A DNA stretch of 64,000 nt from Candidatus Avelusimicrobium pullarium (lineage in GTDB: Bacteria; Elusimicrobiota; Elusimicrobia; Elusimicrobiales; Elusimicrobiaceae): contig CALUTQ010000002.1 of NCBI GenBank assembly GCA_944323745.1, positions 124,001 through 188,000 on the forward strand. The letters run 5' to 3'. Below the pieces are notes generated by a model. That model did not search any database. It had not been told where the DNA came from and saw only the letters and a program-made list of their open reading frames with translations. This document shows, piece by piece, positions 1-8,064 of this stretch; the first letter of the stretch is position 1, and each line of letters starts with the position of its first letter. A program made the position numbers and the translations under genes.

Positions 1-163
1 CGGCCGGTTTGGCGGCGGCCTGCTGCATAGAAACCACCTTGCCGCTGCCGATAAAGTCAATGGTATAGGTAGCTTTGGCGTCGTCGGACGGGCTTACCAG
101 CGCGACAATAAACAAAGCTAGCAGCAAATGCAACAGGCAGGATAAAGCAAAATAGCGGTTCAT
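1..163 (-). CDS. TonB/TolA-like energy transducer, N-terminal part only
   Basis: The gene starts at 163 and runs off the left edge of the window. The visible 54 codons give a short cytoplasmic start (MNRYFALS), one hydrophobic segment (residues about 7-25), then a periplasmic stretch with YTIDFIGSGK and an Ala-rich linker. Its ATG overlaps the exbD stop codon (TAATG), so it is translationally coupled to exbD. A single N-terminal membrane anchor directly after ExbB and ExbD is the arrangement of TonB or TolA, which carry proton-motive force to the outer membrane. The C-terminal domain that would separate TonB from TolA is not in the window. Confidence 0.6.
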   Translation of the reverse strand, partial: MNRYFALSCLLHLLLALFIVALVSPSDDAKATYTIDFIGSGKVVSMQQAAAKPA

Positions 164-564
164 TAGTTTTTAGAGAGCACTCCTATGCCCAGTTTGGCCG
201 CGCCCAGTTTTTTGGCCACGTCAAACACGTCCACCACCGTTTGGATAGGCACGTTTTTGTCGGCCTCTACCAAGATGGTTTTTTTATTGGCTTTGCCCAT
301 ACGCAGCACCAGTTCGCGCTCTAAATTGGCAAGCGTATAGGTGCGGTTTTCTATGCGGATAGCGCCGTTTTTTTGCACTTCAATGCGAATGACGTCATCT
401 TCCGCCGTGGTGTTTATGGCGTTAGATTTGGGCAAATCCACATTCATTTGCATTTGCACCAGCATAGGGCTCATTACCATAAAAATAATCAGCAAAATCA
501 AAGTGATGTCTATAAAAGGCACCATATTGATTTCCGCCATAACGGTTCTTTTTTTATGAGACAT
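163..564 (-). CDS. exbD: ExbD/TolR biopolymer transport protein
   Basis: 133 residues, the normal size for the family. The single membrane helix begins with INMVPFIDITLILLIIFMV; Asp19 sits where the proton-carrying aspartate of ExbD/TolR lies (family knowledge). The remainder is a small periplasmic domain ending KLGAAKLGIGVLSKN. It follows exbB by three bases and overlaps the start of the TonB-like gene by one base, so the three form one transcription unit. ExbD with ExbB forms the inner-membrane motor that energises TonB- or Tol-dependent processes. ExbD and TolR cannot be told apart from this alone. Confidence 0.88.
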   Translation of the reverse strand: MSHKKRTVMAEINMVPFIDITLILLIIFMVMSPMLVQMQMNVDLPKSNAINTTAEDDVIRIEVQKNGAIRIENRTYTLANLERELVLRMGKANKKTILVEADKNVPIQTVVDVFDVAKKLGAAKLGIGVLSKN

Positions 565-567
565 AAA

Positions 568-1209
568 TTACCCGCGGTTTTGCTGAAAGATGATTTCGTC
601 GGCAATATTTTCCAACTCTTTGCCAAAATAGTTGGTTTTGGAGAGGAAATAGTTATACGCTATAACTGCCGGAATAGCCACAAACAGCCCCGCGGCCGTG
701 TTGACCAAGGCTTCGGCAATACCGGCCGCCACGACGGATGCCCCGCCTGCGGTGGCTGCCGCGCCGGCCAAATCTTTAAACGCGTGCATCACCCCGATTA
801 CCGTGCCGAACAGCCCGATAAACGGCGTAATGCTGCCCAACGTGCCCAAAATGGTCAGCTTGCGCTGCAGCTTGGTCACTTCCCAGTCAATGGTGGAGTT
901 GGCAATTTCTTTCAGTTCTGCTTTAGAGCGGTCCCGTTTTTCCACCAGTGTCATAATCACGTGCGAAGCCGGGGTGTCTTTGGTCATTTCGCGGGTGCAG
1001 GCGTCGGTTACTTTTTCATAATTGTCGGAGCGAATGGGATGGCGGCAATAGGCCATCAGTTTGCGCGACATACCGATACTGCGTTTAAAGCGGAAGAAAC
1101 GTTCCAAAATAACGGACAGGGAATAGACGGACAGCAAAATAAGCAATATCAATACCGGTCCGCCGGCGCTAAGCAATTCGCGCAAGTTGGTCATATTGGA
1201 AAAATCCAT
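568..1209 (-). CDS. exbB: ExbB/TolQ/MotA-family proton channel
   Basis: 213 residues with three predicted membrane spans: about 15-37, then a pair around 135-160 and 170-195. The conserved stretch before and in the second helix, TLGSITPFIGLFGTVIGVM, is the family signature (GTxxGM/F-type helix packing). A good ribosome site (AAAGGAG) lies 11 bases before the ATG, and an AT-rich stretch further upstream (about 1230-1255) could be the promoter. It is the first gene of exbB-exbD-tonB. TolQ remains possible, but the missing tolB/pal context in the visible part gives no help. Confidence 0.88.
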   Translation of the reverse strand: MDFSNMTNLRELLSAGGPVLILLILLSVYSLSVILERFFRFKRSIGMSRKLMAYCRHPIRSDNYEKVTDACTREMTKDTPASHVIMTLVEKRDRSKAELKEIANSTIDWEVTKLQRKLTILGTLGSITPFIGLFGTVIGVMHAFKDLAGAAATAGGASVVAAGIAEALVNTAAGLFVAIPAVIAYNYFLSKTNYFGKELENIADEIIFQQNRG

Positions 1210-1287
1210 AATTCTTATCTTCTCCTTTTATACGGCTTTATATAATTTATATCAAATCTGTAAGACGGACGCTTGTGCGTTTTAGGG

Positions 1288-1779
1288 CTAAAAGCCCCCC
1301 GCCCGGGCGCAGATGATAAAAAGCTGCACCAAAATATTGGCCAAAAGTCCGGCGGCTACATCGTCAAACACGACGCCAAAGGCGTTTTCCATCCGGTCAA
1401 AGTTTTTTACCGGCCAGGGTTTTAACGTGTCAAAGGTGCGAAAAAGCACAAAAGCCGCCAGCAAATAAGGCCACGTGCGCGGCAGGAACAGCACCGCCGT
1501 AAAATAGCCGGCTATTTCGTCTATGACGATGCGCGGATTGTCGTGCCCTTGGTACGTGCCACCCAAACGGGCTTTTTTGCACACCCATACGGCAAACACC
1601 CAAAAAGCCAGCAGAAACACCATATACAAAATAAAATCTTGCGGCAAAACAAACACAAAAGGCACCGCCAACAGCGTGCCCAAAAAACCGGCGCCCGTAT
1701 TTTTTTTAAAGTGAATAATTTTAGCAGGCAGATAACTGATATAAAAACCCGTGGCCAACGCGTTTATTACTTTTTGCAT
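1288..1779 (-). CDS. pgpA: phosphatidylglycerophosphatase A
   Basis: I place the start at 1779 (MQKVINALATGFYISYLP), giving 163 residues, the usual PgpA length; a longer reading from 1917 would add 46 residues that only mirror the end of pgsA. Family features are present: TGAGFLGTLLAVP near residue 27 and the acidic DNPRIVIDEIAGY motif in the middle, thought to bind the metal, with four membrane segments. PgpA removes the phosphate from phosphatidylglycerophosphate, the step directly after PgsA. Its start overlaps the pgsA 3-prime end by 13 bases, so the two pathway steps are coupled. A weak hairpin follows the stop. Confidence 0.85.
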   Translation of the reverse strand: MQKVINALATGFYISYLPAKIIHFKKNTGAGFLGTLLAVPFVFVLPQDFILYMVFLLAFWVFAVWVCKKARLGGTYQGHDNPRIVIDEIAGYFTAVLFLPRTWPYLLAAFVLFRTFDTLKPWPVKNFDRMENAFGVVFDDVAAGLLANILVQLFIICARAGGF

Positions 1780-2390
1780 ACGGGCAAACTCCACGATTTT
1801 TGCAGTAATTCCCAGTTGTTTTTCAGGTAAGAAATAGCGCTGATCCACGTGATAACCGCGGCAATGGCCGTAATGGCGTAGGGAATTTGGTGCAAGGTCC
1901 AAAACATTACCATACATACGGTTTTGGCTTGTCCGGTTAAGATATGGGAAAGGTGGTAAATGTCCAGCACAAAGAAAATAGTGCCCACGGCCACCATTTG
2001 AATGACCGTTTTAAATTTGCCCCAGCGTTCGGCCGCCATTACTTTGCCTTCCAAAGCGGCGATGACGCGCAGGGTGGAAATCATCAGCTCGCGCAACAGA
2101 ATGAAAAATACGGCCCAAATGGGCACGTCCAGCTCCCGTATGCCCACAAAGGCAAATAAAGCGGCGCAGACCAAAATCTTGTCTACAAACGGGTCCACTA
2201 TGGCACCGAACGGCGTAATGGTGTTTGTTTCGCGCGCGATTTTGCCGTCCACCCAGTCGGTACTGGCGGCCACAATAAAAATAACGGTGGCCAAAATACG
2301 GGCCCAGCCGTACGGCATTAAAATAAACAAAAACATTACGATGGACATCGCAGCGCGCGTAAGCGTGATTTTATTGGCTAGCGTCATCAT
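1767..2390 (-). CDS. pgsA: CDP-diacylglycerol-glycerol-3-phosphate 3-phosphatidyltransferase
   Basis: 207 residues, a polytopic membrane enzyme. The CDP-alcohol phosphotransferase signature DG-x2-AR-x8-G-x3-D-x3-D is complete: DWVDGKIARETN followed by FGAIVDPFVDK. This enzyme makes phosphatidylglycerophosphate from CDP-diacylglycerol and glycerol-3-phosphate. Its start overlaps the end of lolA by four bases (ATGA type), and its end overlaps pgpA. It sits in the ftsK-lolA-pgsA-pgpA run, so it is probably transcribed from the ftsK promoter. PgsA is favoured over cardiolipin or phosphatidylserine synthases by length and by the pgpA neighbour. Confidence 0.87.
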   Translation of the reverse strand: MMTLANKITLTRAAMSIVMFLFILMPYGWARILATVIFIVAASTDWVDGKIARETNTITPFGAIVDPFVDKILVCAALFAFVGIRELDVPIWAVFFILLRELMISTLRVIAALEGKVMAAERWGKFKTVIQMVAVGTIFFVLDIYHLSHILTGQAKTVCMVMFWTLHQIPYAITAIAAVITWISAISYLKNNWELLQKSWSLPVCKK

Positions 2391-3079
2391 TTTTTCATCC
2401 CCTTAAATACGGTTTTTTTCAGTTCGGCGTTAAGCCGTTTGTCCGTCAGTTCGGCGGTTGTTTGCATCAAATCGGACTTTATGGTTATGTAAGCGGGAAA
2501 GCAGTCCTTCTCGTTTACGGCCACATACAGCGTATAGTTTTGGCTTTTGTCTTTGGGTTGCAAAAGCAAAATGACCAGCCCGTCTTTATGTTCCTGCACC
2601 GAGACGTTATGGCGGGCGATTAAAGCGGTATAATTGCCAAAATCAAACAAGGCCTGATTGGGCTGTCCGGCCAGCCATTCCTGCCAGCCTACGCGGGTAA
2701 CTTCCTGTCCTTTTTCGTCCAGCACCCAAATGTCTTTTTTATCCGTCAGCGCCGTCTGTGTTACCTTGCCCTGTTCCACATTGTCCAGCCGCAGCAGCCG
2801 GCCCTGCTGGCTGTAATAAATACGCCCTTGCGAACGGCTGATTAAAATGCCGTCATACTCGGTAGTTTGCACAAAATCGGTCTGCAGGGTTTGCATTTTA
2901 GCATCCCAAGCACTAAAACACGCCACATAGTCTTTTTCTTGCACGGAAGGCGCCTTAGTAGCCGCCGTTTGGGCACTTTTGGCAGCCGCCGGGGCAGTTT
3001 GCGTCTTGCCGGCGTATCCTGCGCCGGCCAGCGTTAACACCAAAGCGGCGCACACACAATTATTTATAAACCGTTTCAT
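2387..3079 (-). CDS. lolA: outer-membrane lipoprotein carrier protein LolA
   Basis: 230 residues from the start at 3079 (MKRFINNCVCAALVL), which gives a clean signal peptide ending near GAGYA; a start 20 codons upstream would bury it and lies inside ftsK. The mature part has the LolA pattern: a predicted beta-rich fold with FVQTTEYDG...SQGRIYYSQQGRLLRLD, and later LQPKDKSQNYTLYVAVNEKD. LolA ferries lipoproteins through the periplasm from LolCDE to the outer membrane, so the cell has a double membrane. The start overlaps the ftsK 3-prime end by 20 bases. Confidence 0.8.
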   Translation of the reverse strand: MKRFINNCVCAALVLTLAGAGYAGKTQTAPAAAKSAQTAATKAPSVQEKDYVACFSAWDAKMQTLQTDFVQTTEYDGILISRSQGRIYYSQQGRLLRLDNVEQGKVTQTALTDKKDIWVLDEKGQEVTRVGWQEWLAGQPNQALFDFGNYTALIARHNVSVQEHKDGLVILLLQPKDKSQNYTLYVAVNEKDCFPAYITIKSDLMQTTAELTDKRLNAELKKTVFKGMKK

Positions 3080-5369
3080 ATTCGGGTTCCTGATATTTGT
3101 CGGTATCTCTGTTTTCCAACGCGCGAATTTGTTCTTCAATCAGCTCATAATGAATTTCCCAGCGGTTGGAGCCTTCGGGCTTGGAAATAAAGCCCTTCAT
3201 TTCAAGCACGCTTAAAATATTGGTGGCCCGCGCCGAGGAGCCGAAATGCGCTTTCAGCAAATCTTGCGATACGCGGCGGCGTTCCGTCACCAGCCGCAAA
3301 GCCTGCAGCAGTTCTTCCGGCGACGTGCCCAGCCCGTCCTGCGGGCGCTGCATACTGTGGTCGGCCAATATTTGCACCGGATAGTCGGGCGCGCCTTGGC
3401 TGCGCAAAAAGTCGGCCACGGCGGTAATTTCCGTCTCGCTGACGTAAGCGCCTTGTATGCGGTGGGGTTTTTGGTCGGACGTACCCTGATAAAGCATATC
3501 CCCGCGGCCCAGCAGCAGTTCCGCACCGGCACCGTCCAAAATAACGCGCGAGTCCGTTTTGCTGGCCACCTGCAAAGCAATGCGGGAAGGCAGGTTTGCC
3601 TTAATTACGCCCGTAATGACGTTAACGGACGGCCGCTGCGTGCACAAAATTAAGTGTATGCCCACGGCGCGGGCCATTTGGGCCAGACGTTGGATAGAGT
3701 CTTCAATCGCGGCGCGGGTTTGCAGCATAAGGTCGGCCATTTCATCAATAACGACCACGATATAAAACATTTTTTCTTCGCCTTTTTTCTCGGCCCAGGC
3801 ATTGTAGCCTTCAATGTTTTTTACCTTGGCCAGTTCCATAATTTTAAGGCGTTTTTCCATTACTTTTACCAGCATCTGCAGCGATTTGACCGCCCCTTGC
3901 GCATCGGTTACCACATTTACGTCATCGCAGGAAGTTTTGGGGTCGTAGAGGTGCGGGATGCCTTCATAAAGCGTCAGTTCCAAGCGTTTGGGGTCTATCA
4001 TCAAAAACTTAACCTCATTGGGCTTGGCGTGGAACAAAACCGACATAATGATGGTATGCAAACAAATAGATTTACCGCTGTTGGTGGCGCCGGCAATCAG
4101 AATATGGGGCCATTTTTCCAAGGTGGCGCCGGCGGGCCGACCGTCGGCATAGCGGCCCAAAGCCACGGGAATGCGCGCCTTGGACTGGGTATAGACGGGG
4201 TCCTGCAAAATTTCCTTCATCGTTACCATCAGCGGGCGGTCGTTGGGAATTTCAAAGCCGATAGCGTCCTTGCCCGGGATAGGCGCTTCCACGCGGATAG
4301 ACTTGGCCTTCATCGCCAACGCAATATCATTGGAAATGGAAACAATAGACGCAATTTTTACCCCCGGATCAGGCTTAATTTCATAGCGGGTGACCACCGG
4401 CCCGGGCGAAACGCCCGTCACGTGTGCGCCGATTTCAAAATTCTTTAAGGTTTCTTCCAGCCGTTTGGTGGCTTCGGCAATTTCGTCATCCGTGGGGCCG
4501 ACGACACCATTGTTGACCGGATCGTTTAATAAATCTAAAGAAGGCAGCTTAAAGGTGGCCGGATCAAAGGGTTTTGTTTGAGCGGTTTGTTCTTCTTCTC
4601 CTTCCGGTTTATCGTCGGCAGGAACGGCTGCAGAAGAACGCGGCAGCTCTTTGACCATTTCGGCCACGGGGGCTTTAATTTCGGTATGCGGGCGGTAAAT
4701 TTTGGGTTTGGCAGGGCGGGAGGGTTCTTCTTCACTCTGGGCCGCCGGCAGCGGATGAGAAGCGGCTTCTTTAATGCTTTCTTTGCCTTCTTTTACTTTT
4801 TCTTTCAGTTCGGCGCGGGCTTCCATCCACCCTTGAAAATCATTACGCAGAAACTCGGCCGATTTTTCCACCACCACCCGCCACGGAATGGCAAATAAAA
4901 TATGCAGCCCCACCAACAAAAACGCCAAGGAAAACAGCGAGGCACCCACCGGCCCGACAATGCCTTCAAACCAATAAAAAACCGTCTGGCCCGCCAAGCC
5001 GCCGGTAATTTGCGAACCGGTAAAAATCAGCTTAAACATCGTCAATACGGAAGAAAACGCCGTCAGCGTAAACAAAGAGCCGAACAGAAAAAAGACAAAG
5101 GCCGTGCTTTTTTTAATCAAACTGCGCACCAGCCAATACGTAAGCAGCAACGGAATGAGCGGCGCACTTTGCCCGAAAAATTGATTGAGCACACGGGCGG
5201 AAGCCTCGCTCACCGTGCCTTTGGAAAGCCCAAACCACAGTATGGCAAACAACCAAGCCGTAACGGCAAAACCCAAAATATACAGGGCAGAGGCCAGCCA
5301 GCGCACCGAAGATTGCTTGGGTTGTTTCTTTTTGCTTTTTTTACGCGCGTAATAATAATTTCTCTCCAT
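3060..5369 (-). CDS. ftsK: DNA translocase FtsK/SpoIIIE
   Basis: 769 residues. The N-terminus has about four membrane helices, then a Pro/Glu/Lys linker (about 190-290), an alpha-beta motor with Walker A GATNSGKS and a Walker B-type VVVIDEMADLM, and a C-terminal winged-helix gamma domain (VTERRRVSQDLLKAHFGSS). It pumps DNA at the septum during chromosome segregation. The start at 5369 (MERNYYYARKK) is chosen because an extended -10 (TGCTAAAAT on the minus strand, 5378-5386) lies 8 bases upstream; a possible ATG at 5387 would lie upstream of that promoter. First gene of ftsK-lolA-pgsA-pgpA. Confidence 0.92.
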   Translation of the reverse strand: MERNYYYARKKSKKKQPKQSSVRWLASALYILGFAVTAWLFAILWFGLSKGTVSEASARVLNQFFGQSAPLIPLLLTYWLVRSLIKKSTAFVFFLFGSLFTLTAFSSVLTMFKLIFTGSQITGGLAGQTVFYWFEGIVGPVGASLFSLAFLLVGLHILFAIPWRVVVEKSAEFLRNDFQGWMEARAELKEKVKEGKESIKEAASHPLPAAQSEEEPSRPAKPKIYRPHTEIKAPVAEMVKELPRSSAAVPADDKPEGEEEQTAQTKPFDPATFKLPSLDLLNDPVNNGVVGPTDDEIAEATKRLEETLKNFEIGAHVTGVSPGPVVTRYEIKPDPGVKIASIVSISNDIALAMKAKSIRVEAPIPGKDAIGFEIPNDRPLMVTMKEILQDPVYTQSKARIPVALGRYADGRPAGATLEKWPHILIAGATNSGKSICLHTIIMSVLFHAKPNEVKFLMIDPKRLELTLYEGIPHLYDPKTSCDDVNVVTDAQGAVKSLQMLVKVMEKRLKIMELAKVKNIEGYNAWAEKKGEEKMFYIVVVIDEMADLMLQTRAAIEDSIQRLAQMARAVGIHLILCTQRPSVNVITGVIKANLPSRIALQVASKTDSRVILDGAGAELLLGRGDMLYQGTSDQKPHRIQGAYVSETEITAVADFLRSQGAPDYPVQILADHSMQRPQDGLGTSPEELLQALRLVTERRRVSQDLLKAHFGSSARATNILSVLEMKGFISKPEGSNRWEIHYELIEEQIRALENRDTDKYQEPEYETVYK

Positions 5370-5377
5370 ACAGGTAT

Positions 5378-5386
5378 ATTTTAGCA
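5378..5386 (-). promoter_or_regulatory. extended -10 promoter of ftsK, leaderless spacing
   Basis: Minus-strand TGCTAAAAT ends 8 bases before the ftsK ATG at 5369. With transcription starting about 7 bases after the -10, the mRNA would begin at or next to the start codon. The same arrangement recurs at other genes in the window. Confidence 0.5.
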
Positions 5387-5522
5387 ATTTTACGGGCTAA
5401 AATATAGCAGGCAAACTGCAAGCGCAAAGGGCGCTTTTCCGCAAAAGAGGCGCAAGCAAAAGTTCCGCAGGACACACACAAAAGACAGGCACCGCCAGCA
5501 GGCTTAAACAGACGGCCGGTTT
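5387..5522. other. short intergenic region, no gene seen
   Basis: Between the ftsK promoter and the end of the first caspase-like gene. It holds a weak inverted repeat around 5420-5441 (AGCGC/GCGCT) and no open frame that looks coding. Confidence 0.4.
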
Positions 5523-7976
5523 TTAAAAAGGCAGACCGTCCAAAACGGTGCCGACCTGATAGACTAAATAGTCGGGCAGGGTAATTTGATAAGCCCCTTT
5601 ATGTTCAATAATCATATTGGGTTTGGGCAAAAACATATAAACGGCTTTTTCCGTTCCTTTCTGAAAAACGGGAAGGCCCAGATCTTTCAAACCGTCCATT
5701 ATCTCAAAAAAACGTTCGTTGGAGGATGCTTCCGACAAGGCCAGCAGGCCCTGCAATTGGCCGGCATACAGTGTGCGGCCTTCGCTTCGGGCCAGTTTGG
5801 CGGCACTTGCCAGCGGGGAGTAAATTTTGCCGTTTACATAGGCTTTGCCGGCCAAACTGTTTACAGACAGCGTTTGTTTCCAAATTTGTTTGGCATAAGC
5901 CAGCGGCGTTTGACCTTGCAAAAGGGAGCCGGAAGGCAAGTTGTAGCGCAATTCCCGCCAGCCGCCGGGGGCAAAGAGGTTGATATTATGTTTTAATGAG
6001 GCGGGCAGTTTTAAAAATTCGTTAAAAGCCGCCCCCGGGAAACAGCTGTCTAAATACAACGTGACCGTTTTGGCGGAGCCGCTTTGAATGACTTGCTGAA
6101 AAAGGGAGGCAATTTCTTCCATATTCATAAACGAATCTTTTTTTAAATACGAACGCCATATTTCGTTTTGCAAATTGCCGTGCATATTCCAGCGCACAAA
6201 AATATCGTCGCTCAGTTTGCCGTACTGCAAAAGCTCGTCCTGCAGGGTTTTGGGTGTTATTTTTGCAAGCGGGGCAGAGCCGTCCATCGGGAAACCGATA
6301 TCTCTGACCATAAAATTGCGGCGCATTTCGTCTGTTAAATAAGCATAGCTGTCCATCTCGTCGCCAAAGACGGTAAAGGCATTGTATTTTTGAGAGGAAA
6401 GAGCGGAAAAATCTTTTTTGATTTCATTAAGACTGTATGTGGTAACCGGCTGATTGGTCAATTTGCCCTGCAGGTATTTCAGATGGTTTTGCTGCCCGCT
6501 GGACAAAGACGCCGTATGACTTAAATCTTGCATACTGTTAAGCAAAACCGTTTTGTCCTGCTCCAAATAACCGGCAGCAGCGCGGACAGTTTGCCCCGTG
6601 CGGGCGGTATGGGCGGTCGGTTCGCCGGCGGCTGCCAAAGCGGCAGGACGTTTGAAGGAAAGCGGTTTGGGGGCGTTTTTTGTGCTGTGGACCGAAATGC
6701 CGGCTATCTGGCGGCCCCATTTGCTTTTCAGCGCCTGCAATGCCAGACGCACCCGTTTGGCCTGCAGCAGTATATTTAAAAATTCCCCGCCGCCGATAAA
6801 TAAAATTTCCCCCATTAAACGCTGGGTCAGTTCGGCATTTTTTAAACGCGGGTCGGGCTGGCTGGGGACAATGACCCGACAGGTTTTTGCATCCGCCGCG
6901 GCATACACATAAGCGGGCTTGCGTCCTTGCCCGTAGGCATAGCCCAGTTGTTTTTTAAGCTCAAAATCGGCATCCGCCTTTAAATTCCAAACCTGATTGC
7001 AATACAAATTTTGCAGGTTTTCCTGCACCGCTACGCTGCTGCTGCCCAAATAGGCCAGCTCTATATTGGCGTGCGTATAGGCGGCTAAACCGCGGTTCTG
7101 GGCGGCATAATATTCCAGCACCTTTTTTCCGTCCGGCCCCAAACCGGCCAGCACTTGCATAGCAGCCTTTTGCGCCGGCAAATTGCCCACGTTATAGCGG
7201 TTTAAATGCCAACGGGGGCCCGATATGCCGGCCGCCCCCCACAACAGACGTATCCGTTTGCTTTGCTCAATTAAAAAATCTTCCGCCCGTTTTACGGCAC
7301 CGGCGCCGCCGGCATAGCCCAAGGCACGCAGCAAATACGGCGCTAAGGCATTATTGGCTTGGACGGAGCCGTAATCGTTTTGCAGTAAAGAAAAATACAA
7401 ATCGGTTAAATGACGGCGCAGGTTTGCGTCGGCGCGCACGGGTTCGTCCTGCGGCAGCACCAGAGGGCGCTGCGTAAACAAACCGGCCGAAAGCAACAGG
7501 GCCGAAAGCCCCAGCGCCTCACATTCTTTGCCCTGACATTTTTTTTGGGTTTGCAGCTGTTCTTCTAAAATTAAAAAGGCTCTGGCAGCGTCCTGCCGTA
7601 AAATCAGCCCTTCCTGCATATGAGCCAGCAACATTTCCAACGCAAACAGACGGGTTTCAACCAGCGGGGCTTTTAATTGGCTAACCAGCAAATCGTTAAG
7701 TTGTTTTTCCTGCTCTAAAAAGGCGGGCAAATTTTCCTGACGTAAAGAAAGGCGCGCCTGCCGGTCTAAGCGGCGGGCCTGCCAAACGGCATCGGAGGCC
7801 AGCGCTATTTGGCGTTTGGCTTCTTTTTCTATGGCTAAAGCGGTATGGTCGGCCGGGGTTTGCAGGGTATAAACGGGAAGTTTTTTTTCGTACGGGCGGT
7901 AGGTTTGGGCAAACAAAGTTGTTTGCTCAAAGAGCATACACACAGCCAGCAATAGAGGAAGAAAACGCACTTTCAT
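5523..7976 (-). CDS. secreted caspase-like (clan CD) putative cysteine peptidase, paralogue A
   Basis: 817 residues. Not a family I recognise by name. A signal peptide (MKVRFLPLLLAVCMLFEQ) is followed by about 400 residues of predicted helices with HEAT-like spacing and a conserved cysteine pair (KKCQGKECEAL), then a YAYGQGRKPA segment and a variable linker. The C-terminal part matches the caspase-type order: a beta strand (YNAFTVFG), a strand ending in RWNMHG with His599, then VTLYLDSCFPGAAF with Cys645. A His-Gly and an Asp-x-Cys about 46 residues apart after hydrophobic strands define clan CD dyads (family knowledge). The start at 7976, six codons inside the longest frame, aligns with the start of paralogue B. 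No membrane anchor is visible, so it is probably periplasmic or exported. Confidence 0.7.
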   Translation of the reverse strand: MKVRFLPLLLAVCMLFEQTTLFAQTYRPYEKKLPVYTLQTPADHTALAIEKEAKRQIALASDAVWQARRLDRQARLSLRQENLPAFLEQEKQLNDLLVSQLKAPLVETRLFALEMLLAHMQEGLILRQDAARAFLILEEQLQTQKKCQGKECEALGLSALLLSAGLFTQRPLVLPQDEPVRADANLRRHLTDLYFSLLQNDYGSVQANNALAPYLLRALGYAGGAGAVKRAEDFLIEQSKRIRLLWGAAGISGPRWHLNRYNVGNLPAQKAAMQVLAGLGPDGKKVLEYYAAQNRGLAAYTHANIELAYLGSSSVAVQENLQNLYCNQVWNLKADADFELKKQLGYAYGQGRKPAYVYAAADAKTCRVIVPSQPDPRLKNAELTQRLMGEILFIGGGEFLNILLQAKRVRLALQALKSKWGRQIAGISVHSTKNAPKPLSFKRPAALAAAGEPTAHTARTGQTVRAAAGYLEQDKTVLLNSMQDLSHTASLSSGQQNHLKYLQGKLTNQPVTTYSLNEIKKDFSALSSQKYNAFTVFGDEMDSYAYLTDEMRRNFMVRDIGFPMDGSAPLAKITPKTLQDELLQYGKLSDDIFVRWNMHGNLQNEIWRSYLKKDSFMNMEEIASLFQQVIQSGSAKTVTLYLDSCFPGAAFNEFLKLPASLKHNINLFAPGGWRELRYNLPSGSLLQGQTPLAYAKQIWKQTLSVNSLAGKAYVNGKIYSPLASAAKLARSEGRTLYAGQLQGLLALSEASSNERFFEIMDGLKDLGLPVFQKGTEKAVYMFLPKPNMIIEHKGAYQITLPDYLVYQVGTVLDGLPF

Positions 7977-8013
7977 ATACTGATATTTTTTCATTTCAAA
8001 GCATAAAAAAACA

Positions 8014-8050
8014 GGGCCTTTAGACCTATGAAATATCGGTATAAAGACCC
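8014..8050 (-). promoter_or_regulatory. hairpin between the two caspase-like genes
   Basis: On the minus strand GGGTCTTTATACC, an 11-base loop, GGTCTAAAGGCCC, then TGTTTTTTTA. It lies 14 bases after the stop of paralogue B and about 38 bases before the start of paralogue A. It can be read as a terminator for B or as the leader of A. A near copy sits before paralogue B (10567-10603), which favours a leader or operator role. Confidence 0.5.
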
Positions 8051-8064
8051 AGTTTTAAAGCGTT

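Noticed and set aside
5341-5352. TTACGCGCGTAA palindrome at the start of ftsK as a regulator site
   Set aside because: It falls inside codons for a Tyr-Ala-Arg stretch and is short; probably a by-product of codon use.
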